Assembly (NCBI RefSeq): GCF_000003815.2
Contig: NC_049980.1
Span: 30,070,768-30,134,767, forward strand
Source: Branchiostoma floridae
Lineage: Eukaryota > Chordata > Leptocardii > Amphioxiformes > Branchiostomatidae
DNA length: 64,000 bases
Reading direction: 5' to 3'
The position numbers were made by a program, and so were the translations under genes. The notes beneath the pieces are model-generated. The model worked only from the letters and a program-made list of their open reading frames with translations. It was not told where the DNA came from and searched no databases. The first letter of the stretch is position 1. Each line of letters opens with the position of its first letter. Shown one piece after another: positions 25,701 to 34,900 of this stretch.

Positions 25701-28700
25701 ACCGGTATTTCCCGTCCCCTCACTGAATGACTATAACAGATGAATGGATAACAGGTGAATGAGGACACATTTTCCCGGGATTTTCTGTCCCCTCGCTCAA
25801 TGTATTACGAGAATGGGGACACATTTTCCTAGGATTTCTTGTCCCCTCACGGAATGTATAACAGGTGAATGAGGACACATTTTCCTAGGATTTTCTGTCC
25901 CCTCGCTTAATGTATTAGTACGAGAATGGGGACACATTTTCCTAGGATTTTCTGTCCCCTCACGGAATGACTATAACAGATGAATGGGAACACATTTTTC
26001 CTAGGATTTTCCGTCCCCTCGCTTAATGTATTACGAGAATGGGGACACATTTTCCTAGGATTTTCTGTCCCCTTGCCGAATGACTATAACAGATGAATGG
26101 GGACACATTTTCCTTGGATTTCCTGTTTCTGTCCCCTCGCTTAATGTATTACGAGAATGGGGACACATTTTCCTAGCATTTTCTGTCCCCTCACGGAATG
26201 ACTATAACAGATGAATGGGGACACGTTTTCCTAGGATTTCCTGTCCCCTCACTGAATGTATTACGAGAATGGGGACACATTTTCCTAGGATTTTCTGTCC
26301 CCTTGCCGAATGACTATAACAGATGAATGGGGACACATTTTCCTAGGATTTCCTGTTTCTGTCCCCTCGCTTAATGTATTACGAGAATGGGGACACATTT
26401 TCCTAGGATTTTCTGTCCCCTCACGGAATGACTATAACAGATGAATGGGGACACATTTTCCTAGGATTTTCTGTCCCCTCACGGAATGANNNNNNNNNNN
26501 NNNNNNNNNNNNNNNNNNNNNNNNNNNNNNNNNNNNNNNNNNNNNNNNNNNNNNNNNNNNNNNNNNNNNNNNNNNNNNNNNNNNNNNNNNNNNNNNNNNN
26601 NNNNNNNNNNNNNNNNNNNNNNNNNNNNNNNNNNNNNNNNNNNNNNNNNNNNNNNNNNNNNNNNNNNNNNNNNNNNNNNNNNNNNNNNNNNNNNNNNNNN
26701 NNNNNNNNNNNNNNNNNNNNNTAGCGATTAGCGAGGGGACTGATAATCCTAGGAAAATGTGTCCCCATTCTTGTAATACATTCGGTGAGGGGACAGAAAA
26801 TCCTAGGAAAATGTGTACCCATTCACCTGTAACACATTAAGCGAGGGGACAGAAAATCCTAGGAAAATGTGTCCCTTATCATATGTTTTAGTACTTATAC
26901 ATTCAGCGAGGGGACAGCAAATCCTAGGAAAATGTGTACCCATTCTCGTAATACATTCGGTGAGGGGACAGAAATTCCTAGGAAAATGTGTCCCCATTCT
27001 TGTAATACATTCAGCGAGGGGACTGAAAATCCCGGGAAAATGTGTCCCCATTCTCGTAATACATTAAGCGAGGGGACTGAAAATCCTAGGAAAATGTGTC
27101 CCCATTCACCTGTAACACATTAAACGAGGGGACAGAAAATCCTAGGAAAATGTGTACCCATTCATATGTTATAGTGCTTATAAATTCAGCAAAGGGGACA
27201 GAAATTCCTAGGAAAATGTGTCCCCATTCTTGTAACACATTCAGCGAGGGGACTGAAAATCCCGGGAAAATGTGTCCCCATTCTCGTAATACTTTAAGCG
27301 ATTAAGCGAGGGGACTGAAAATCCTAGGAAAATGTGTCCCCATTCTTGTAATACATTCGGTGAGGGGACAGAAAATCCTAGGAAAATGTGTACCCATTCA
27401 CCTGTAACACATTAAGCGAGGGGACAGAAAATCCTAGGAAAATGTGTCCCTTATCATATGTTTTAGTACTTATACATTCAGCGAGGGGACAGCAAATCCT
27501 AGGAAAATGTGTACCCATTCTCGTAATACATTCGGTGAGGGGACAGAAATTCCTAGGAAAATGTGTCCCCATTCTTGTAATACATTCAGCGAGGGGACTG
27601 AAAATCCCGGGAAAATGTGTCCCCATTCTCGTAATACATTAAGCGAGGGGACTGAAAATCCTAGGAAAATGTGTCCCCATTCACCTGTAACACATTAAAC
27701 GAGGGGACAGAAAATCCTAGGAAAATGTGTCCCCATTCAACTGTTATACATTCAGCGAGGGGACAGAAATTCCTAGGAAAATGTGTCCCCATTCTTGTAA
27801 TACATTCAATGAGGGGACAGGAAATCCTAGTGAAATGTGTCCCCATTCATATGTAATACGTATATTCAGCGATACATTCAGCGAGGGGACAGAAAATCCT
27901 AGGAAGATATGTCCCCATTCACCCGTATTGTATTTATTTGTTTTAGAAACATGCAAATTAGTGTCAAGTCGAGAAGCATGTTTTAAATATGACCACAGTA
28001 ATAGCAGTTTACTTTTCGTTAAGGGGACATTAATCCCGAATACCTTTGGGGATATGTTTACTTGAAATCCCTACAAATGCCAAACTAATGAGCCTTTTTG
28101 TTCACTTAACGTTCATATTTTTAATGTTGTATTCCGAAATATGTCTTTAAGATGAAAAATATGGTTTCAAAAGAATAGCCATAGGAAGATCTGGGGGGAC
28201 CGAAAATCTAATTTTCCCGTGAAAATGGGCCACCCATCTTTCAATTCCTACAAAAAGTATGTTGGTTTTTTAGACATTCACGTTAAAGATGTGCGTTACA
28301 TTGAAAAACAGCTTTCGATGTTAAAATATAGCATATAATAGTCTTTGTTGCTGTGGGCCTTCGTACTTTTAGACCACGCCCACCAGCTTCAAATTGGACC
28401 AATGGGAGGAGGGGGACTGATTTTCCTGGGGGGACACAGAATCCTGGAACATCACCATCAGAGTGTCGTTTCATAAAAGAGGATGATAGAAAGGTTTTGT
28501 GATTGGTGCTTCCATCTTCTTACCAAAATTACAAACCAAAGATTCTGTGCATCATTTATAGGTTGACGGACACACTGTACTATAACTTCAGCAAAACCGA
28601 CAACTTATAGCAAACATCAACATTTGCACACACATGTTTTCTCTTTGGCAGCGACAAGAAACAAGGTATCGGCTTCGCACCACTCAGAAGATACAAACAA

Positions 28701-28876
28701 GCCGTACCTTGTATCCTTTTGACCTCGGAGAATTCCACCGCGATCTCCCCCGCCAGACACTCCCCTGGTCTGTACACCTCCTTGTTTTTCTCGAAGACGA
28801 TTCTGAAGACTCTGGGTTCCTCAGGGTCGGTACTTCTGCGGTTTAAGGTACCGTACTCGCACGCTACCGAAGCCAT
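19749..28876 (-). CDS. Arrestin domain-containing protein (alpha-arrestin), seven exons
   Basis: Alpha-arrestins are adaptors that link membrane cargo to ubiquitin ligases and endosomal sorting. Exons in - strand order: 28708-28876, 23396-23533, 22635-22867, 21657-21848, 21098-21283, 20538-20703, 19749-19870. They sum to 1206 nt, giving 401 residues plus TGA, with every phase agreeing. The start is the ATG at 28876 (MASVACEYGTL). An in-frame upstream ATG at 28939 is possible but reads less like the family. The arrestin N domain includes FEKNKEVYRPGECLAGEIAV, then IVVEFHGLGSVHW and PPSFEGDHGFVRYWLKA. The arrestin C domain includes RGYVPGETIVLSASVKN and SAISVSLPIRIGT. The tail ends GDLIFTPMYNYYGNSSF. 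I find no PPxY motif, which vertebrate ARRDC1-5 use to bind NEDD4 ligases. An acidic EEEEEN stretch precedes the last exon. The orthology group within the ARRDC family is not resolved. Confidence 0.92.
20160..20491. repeat. Tandem duplication of about 180 bp
   Basis: Positions 20160-20312 and 20338-20491 share CAGCACCAAGGACRGG, CCCCAAT-GCGGAGACATTTT and AGGTTTTTACGTGCARCAAA in order. The second copy runs into the region next to the arrestin exon that ends at 20538, within the last intron. Confidence 0.8.
21883..22163. repeat. Long G-rich tract with G-quadruplex potential
   Basis: Many runs of 8 to over 20 G on the + strand (C on the arrestin sense strand) with few interruptions. It lies in the arrestin intron between exons 21657-21848 and 22635-22867, starting 34 bp upstream of the 21848 splice acceptor. 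The Gly-rich and Pro-rich frames here are artefacts. Confidence 0.95.
23101..23165 (+). repeat. Copy of the ACACCAACATGGCGG interspersed repeat
   Basis: CGCCAACATGGCGTCAGCACC...TTCATTCATATG matches the repeat seen at 34375, 38335 and 39480 (+) and at about 34195 and 39300 (-). Non-coding. Confidence 0.5.
26490..26721. other. Assembly gap (232 N) at the foldback centre
   Basis: The run of N sits where the minisatellite switches orientation, the point where sequencing and assembly of a palindrome usually fail. Confidence 0.95.
26735..27930. repeat. Right minisatellite array with a 575-bp higher-order repeat
   Basis: A block of about 300 bp around 26813-27123 recurs at 27388-27698 with the same variant units in the same order, an offset of 575 bp. 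This shows segmental duplication within the array. The predicted peptides across it are identical in the two copies only because of this and are not genes. Confidence 0.9.
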
Positions 28877-30720
28877 ACCACAACACACCCTTAGCTTTCC
28901 GCGGAAAAATTGGCTACAGTGGGGAAGTCTTATTCCCAAGGTACACAGCCAAGTAGAGCAAACATTTTCCCAAACTCGCGTGCGTACGTGAAGCGGCGTG
29001 TATTATTAGCCCAGGAATTCACCTCCAGAGACGCCGGTATCTCTAACCCGGGTGCCTCGGGGGCTCTCTCCGGCCGTGTGTCATGGTTAGTTGACGTCCT
29101 CTGACGGACAATATGTTTCACATGATGGCTTCTGTATCAAAAGGCGTAACACTGAACTGAGTATTAAACTCGGTTAACCACCAACGTTTGTGTATACATT
29201 GACACTATTCAAAACATCATTGCTAATAGCATTAGGTGAAGGGATTCATAGCTGATTCATGTATGCCAGTCGTCTTCCCTTGACAAAAAGGTTATGTTTT
29301 ATTAGTACCGTTTGCATACTAGTATTTTAAAGTTAGTCGAACAGCTCAACTCAGAAAGCTATGGGGAATTGCTACGACATTCGATACGTGGATTGGTCTT
29401 GACCTATGGAAAGAAAATCAATGTTTAATAGATTATTGGTCCACTAGTGATTTGATCTATACCTCTGCATTACCTGAAAATTCTGCTACCGCGCCCAAAA
29501 TGACCAGGCATGTCCGTCAAAAGGATATCTTTAATAATCTTGAGATATATAGGTGCGAATGCACAAACACACACACACAGACAGACAAACACACACATAT
29601 AGTGCTCCCGAATGAGGTGAACGTCCTCCCCGGAGGTAGTAACTAAAGACTAGTAGCAGTAGAGGTGGCGTTACTGCTAGGTGATGCGTACCATATAGGT
29701 GGTATCTCACTGCACTTGGGGCACCGGTGCGGCACTGCGGGATTCGAAAGATTAATCAACGAATGTCAGAGATAAAGAGCGAATTTTCTTACGTTTTGTG
29801 TTTTTGCTGTCTTCTAAGTCATACTTTTATGTATTACGTAATATCTTAATTATAAGAAATCGGAGAAAATAACACAACAATGCTGCAGTGAACGAACCCC
29901 GCAGTGCCACACCAGTGCACCAAGTGCATTGAGATACCACCTATAGCAGGCATGTTTTGATATGACACAGGTTTTATATCAGAGGGGGCAGCATTTGGTG
30001 ACTGATAAAACTGATGTAGCAAGAACAGATACACACATTCCCACTGTGGCTCTTTAGGTTGGAATTCCAAGGACGTCTAGCATTTTTTTATCAAACTGAA
30101 ACCAGCCGGCGCTCAGACGCACAGATAGACAACCTTCAAGCAGATGTAGGGTACGGGTCAACGTTCTACAGCGTGTTTTTGTCGGTACGTACGCCGTACA
30201 GACAAGAGCGAACAATAAAGAGTGTAAGCAACATGTATCAATATGCGTGTTTGGGAGGTGCACTAATAAAATATGAAGGTTAATTTATAAGTGTAGGAAA
30301 ATGTGAAATACACCTACTGAAAGACACGGTAAATGGCACAAACATTGGAACTTATCATACCATATGTAACAACAGAACAACATTACCCAAAACAAATAGA
30401 GCAATATTCAATATTGCTTCTACCGCGGCCCCGACTCCATATCTGTCGACCTTATGTAATGCTATGCAAAAGAGAAGTCATGCCATAACAATATGAAATA
30501 CACTATGCCACCATATTTCGTAATGATGTTAGACCAGTATACTAATGTAGATATTTTGTAGCTGTTAGTAATACGTTATTTACCATACATTGTACCTGAT
30601 GCAATCGTTGTGCAATAAACTTGACTTGACTATACTTGTTTCTCCCGTACAAACCATTTTGTATTCTTTCGACAAAGCTTCTTGTAAGGACTACATAAAT
30701 CACGTGGTTTTAACCCATGT
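28877..30720. other. Intergenic: arrestin promoter side to tRNA
   Basis: Upstream of the arrestin ATG the sequence is moderately CpG-rich to about 29100 and probably holds the 5'UTR and promoter. No TATA box was identified. A CA-rich tract lies near 29563-29600 and a MITE at 29694-29945. I see no gene. Confidence 0.5.
29694..29945. mobile_element. MITE with TATAGGTGGTATCTCA termini
   Basis: The left end TATAGGTGGTATCTCACTGC is matched in inverse by the right end GCATTGAGATACCACCTATA. The imperfect TIR extends about 50 bp to GCACTGCGGGATTCG. About 252 bp, AT-rich centre, no coding capacity. Confidence 0.85.
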
Positions 30721-30792
30721 GGCCTGTTGGTCTAGGGGTATGATTCTCGCTTTGGGTGCGAGAGGTCCCGGGTTCAAATCCCGGACAGGCCC
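30721..30792 (+). tRNA. tRNA-Pro (anticodon TGG)
   Basis: A 72-nt tRNA without intron. The acceptor stem GGCCTGT pairs with ACAGGCC, followed by a C discriminator. The D-arm is TGGTCTAGGGGTATGA (box A). The anticodon stem CTCGC/GCGAG holds the loop TTTGGGT with anticodon TGG at 30753-30755. The T-arm is CCCGGGTTCAAATCCCGG (box B). CCA is not encoded, as expected in a eukaryote. A T-rich stretch (TTATTTTGTG) follows as a Pol III stop. It reads proline CCA codons. Confidence 0.98.
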
Positions 30793-31952
30793 TTATTTTG
30801 TGATCTTTTGTGTCTCTGACCAATACAAATTTGGTGGTAAATCCACCTTAGCAGTCTAGGTAACGGTTTTACACCAGAAGCCCTCCAGCACGACCATGTA
30901 GATACAGTTGAGTATGGATATATTATCTATTTTTGCAGGGTTGACAAAAGTTACATGGACTATGTTGAAATATTGGTTTCTGAAAAATGTGATTTTTGTT
31001 TTGATATTTTCGTGCCGAGAAAGGGTCAAGAAGAATACCACAACATGTATACTTTTACTTTTTCATTAAGCTATCATATGCTATGTCTATATTGTCCACA
31101 AAGACTCTTACATGTGGTGAGCAAGCTCCCGTCTGTTAAATTAAAGTTATAATCCTCATAATCCCATGCGATTGACATAACGCAACATAGCATGACGCTT
31201 CACTGTTTGAGGAACAACTATTTTTTAAAGATCTTTTCTTTTCAGGGTTTTGAACCCAAATCCCTTACATGTGTACTTGTTAACTTCCAGTATTTGAAAG
31301 CCGACAATCAGTCGCTCGGCCAGAGCAGAAGATTGGGCTTCCTCGGCACTGTAAGCTTCAACCCCCGTCTGTCCGACTATATCCACTTGGTGAGTTTTGC
31401 CCCCCTTAATTAGTGAAATCTTTATTGACACGACAAAAGTACAGCAACTTTCGTCAGGTCTACATGTATAACAGCTGCTTATACAGTGACAACTATATAT
31501 GGATATCTATAGGTATGAATAAGTCAACATACAGGGTCTAGCATTTCATTTACACTATTGGTTCTACAGTATTAGCATTCGTGGATATATTTTCCTACTT
31601 AACTTGTTAGATTAACAGTCCTGTTGCTATACAGAGCTTTCCCCGAGGGACTGAGACAAGAGTTCCTCGGTGATATGTTTGCCCTGGTGCCGAAAAGCTG
31701 GCCTGCGTTAGGCTTGTAAGCCGTGGATTCCCGGTTACAAAGCCTACGCATGGTGGCACACAATAGGTGGGATATCGCATGTCGGGTTGCGCGTCCCGTT
31801 GCTAGGCAAGCCGTGGCACCTAGCGACAGCCTTTTCACTCGCGGCGACCTGTGACCCCCATACACCTGTCCTTCCGTCTGGTTTGGCAAATCCGGACGGT
31901 AGTTCCCAGTAGTCTTATACCTGTAGATTGTACATCACACAGCACAAGAGGA

Positions 31953-34900
31953 ATGGCAAGGTAAGTAGTATATATCCGAATCGTTGAGTTGACTTGATCT
32001 TTGTATGTTGTGACAGGAAGTTTAAGTGACGGGCGTTGTCGGAAGAAGGGTACCGTATTTGCATGGCTACCTGTCTAAGTATATAACCTTTCAAATGTTG
32101 GTCGTGTTACTAAGCTTGATATAGCCTTATGTTCAGTTGTGACAGTGTTTACAGGGGTTTGAATTTGTTTATGAAAAGTCTCGAAAATCACCAAGATCTA
32201 TGTAGTAACATAGTTAGCTTGGGACGACAATACGTGATTCCCCGGACCCGCGCAGATTGACCATGTTTGTGCATGGTGTTGTCCGGATTCAGCGTGTATT
32301 CTATATCAATATGCCCCAGTTTGTTCGCCAAAAGGTCACTCAGAAATTTCCTCAGTCACGATCTCTTTCGCCAAAACCTTGCGTCAGAAAGATCTGGCTT
32401 TAAACCATTCGACACTTTGTTTGAAAAACGTGTGAAAAATTACTGTAATTTGTACCGTGTTTGATGGCCGTATTGTATAGTCTGAACATTTCCCTTGGGA
32501 ACAGTCTTTGTCTTGTACGGCCTGCATTGTAATACAACTGCTTTGAGTGAAAACACGGGTAAACTGGACTTTGCTTCAAAGACAAATACGTTGGAACCGA
32601 GTGAACTTTCAGTCGCACTGAAGTGTTGGGTAAATTTCCGTTCTATTTGAGCTGTTGCGGGGCTGGGCACTTTTTAGTTGTTAGTCGTGGGGGTAACTTT
32701 TCAGTCAGCTGTTGAGTAAACAAAGGTAGGTGTCATATTATCCGAGTCAAACTCTACCTTGGTAGTCAAGATACTGTCTTATATGGCTACACAGGAAAAC
32801 TAGGATTTTGCAACTACGTGCAATTCTGACCACCTCTCTTTTAAAACTGAAGTGGGCGTCGTATAGGTCGAACGTGATGTTTTGATTCGAACATTGATAG
32901 GGGGTAAACAATAATGTTGTTACATATACTATTGTTCAAAGGTGGAAATGGGTGAACGACGTCTACCTTTAGACTAGGAATGTAATACTTCTCACTGTAT
33001 GTGTATTCTGGCGTACGAAAGTTGTGCCTAATGGATCTGGTCATGTCCGTCACACAATCGTCGTACGATTGCACACCGATGGCGATCTTGGGATAGTCGT
33101 GCACGTGTTGTACGCATTCCAGCTGTGATGTTACGGAAAATACTGTCTGAGATTCTTGTCGGTGTTTGGTTCTGTCAAAGCCTGCTTGCAAAGTTCTACG
33201 ACACAAAAATCGCACGACGACCTTACGTAAATTATAACATGGGATGACCATTTTTTAACCAAACTTGACTTTCTCACAGGTGACAATGTGAGGTTACCGT
33301 CGCAAAGCATACATCCACAATGTTCAAAGCTGCTACACCAATAGGTCGCGGGTAAGTCTTTCCACTTAGAACTTACTCGCACACTCTAACGTTACCATAT
33401 TCACATTTATACACATATCATAAATCCAAGGTTGCAATGTAGTATACGTATACAGCTCAAACGACATACAGCACAAGTTGGTTTACAACGTAGATATATA
33501 TTCTATTCCAGACTCTTGCTAAGTTTTGCCGTTTTTACCTTTGGCTATATGTGTTTACGTGTTCTGCATTTTCTATGTATTGATCTGTGTCGTTTCAAAC
33601 GCTAGGATTTGTATGTATTCTTATCTTAGATTAAATTTGTTCTCTTTCAACTGTGCTTGTTGGGTATTCTTGTGTTGTTATCTATATCTCTGTGGTCAAC
33701 CATCACCAGAATCTTGCAATGTACTGTCACAGTTTTTACTGGTAAAAAATCTGAATACATACAAATAACTATCATATACCCAACCTTCAGCTCTCGGGCG
33801 TCCACGGCCCCAGCTGCACCGGGTACCACACTGTCGTCGGGGAGATCTTCTCAGCTGGGATCACAGGTGGGGACAGCCCGCCGGCTATTCACGGTGAGTC
33901 AAGTGTGACCCGCCTTCCGAATCATTCCACCAAGGTAACCCCACGCCAAGTAACAACGTGGATACTCTTAAGAGTCGTATGGCTGTGATAGCTAGGAGGT
34001 AGTTTTTCTCCAAACAGAGGTTGTTTCTCTCCAACCAAGCTCCGGCTGATGTTAGGCCGTGAGACATCAAGAAAGAGTACAAAATAGAAAGTCAGATAAA
34101 AACGACCAAAAAAACGTTTTAAAAAACCCGGAGCCTATTTTAAACCTCTACATGGCGAGTAGGAGGTAGTGTCATCGACATCGGTATTCGCTCCTGACGT
34201 CATCACTGTGTCCTCCGCCATATTGGTGTCTCTATTTACATTTCATGGAACCATTTCATGCTTAGGCTTCGTCGGACATTACACAAAACTTTTCGAGTAA
34301 TCACCATTAATTGTTTAAGGCTCAAAGTAGAGAGATCTAGAGAATATTGAAGGAATGCTTGAAAACTTGTCGATTAAGTACATATCTGTGCACCCAACGG
34401 ATTCAAATAGGCACACCAGAATGGCGGCCTGCACCGACTGCTTCATTGATAAGGCAAGTGTGCCATGTCATATTAAAGTGGCAGCAGTTGTGCGACTATA
34501 TTTCCTAAAATGTGTCTGCATGTATGTTTTACTATGATACCAATCGTAAACATCCGATTCTGATTAGCACTTTATGAGCGGACAAGCCCAAGCTGTTGTC
34601 GGTATCTGGAGAATGTAGGACAGTGATGTAGGAAGCAATCGATGGGGATATGCCGGCCATGTTAGCCTGGAATCCAGCCGTGTTGTGCTTTGGTCGCTCC
34701 CCAAAGGTACGCTTCCTGCCAACTGCTGGATTCCAGGCTAGGCCATGTTGGAACGAAGTAATCTCCAAGCAGATCGATCTGTCGGTGGCAAGGACGAAAA
34801 TATACAAAGGGCCGACCAATAGACCTGTTAGACAATGGTTCCCCGTTTGTATTCTGCCTTGACACAGATATATCTGCTTGGAGATTAGCAAAGAAGAACT

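Larger units (their letters stand above)
25187..28450. mobile_element. Large foldback element with inverted minisatellite arrays
   Basis: A 3.3-kb inverted structure in the first arrestin intron. The outer arms match in inverse orientation: GTTCCAGGA at 25187 against TCCTGGAAC at 28442, ACGAAGGCCCACAGCAAC at about 25252 against GTTGCTGTGGGCCTTCGT at about 28349, and CATTAGTTCGGCATTTGTAG at about 25487 against CTACAAATGCCAAACTAATG at about 28071. Inside lie arrays of a unit of about 57 bp. They read GGGGACACATTTTCC then TAGGATTTTCTGTCCCC up to 26489, and the reverse complement from 26722 to about 27930. An N gap covers the centre. No transposase is visible. The structure resembles Foldback-type non-autonomous transposons. 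No clear target-site duplication was found. Confidence 0.85.

Noticed and set aside
26421-28065. Repeated open frames with FLGFSVPS or ENPRKMCPHS words on both strands
   Set aside because: They come from the minisatellite arrays of the foldback element; the same DNA is open in several frames and copies are identical only through array duplication.
25187-28450. CRISPR-like array
   Set aside because: Regularly spaced repeats of about 57 bp look superficially similar, but spacers are not unique, the arrays are inverted, and the host is a eukaryote.
31291-31389. Candidate exon between CTTCCAG and GTGAGT in the upstream part of the TPPGSK gene
   Set aside because: Splice signals are good, but neither open frame ends in the phase needed by exon 33791, and a 20-bp word is shared with 63548, so it is probably repeat sequence.
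32841-33382. Overlapping - strand open frames of 83-136 codons
   Set aside because: No splice signals, domains or compositional signs of coding; they lie inside intron 1 of the TPPGSK-repeat gene.
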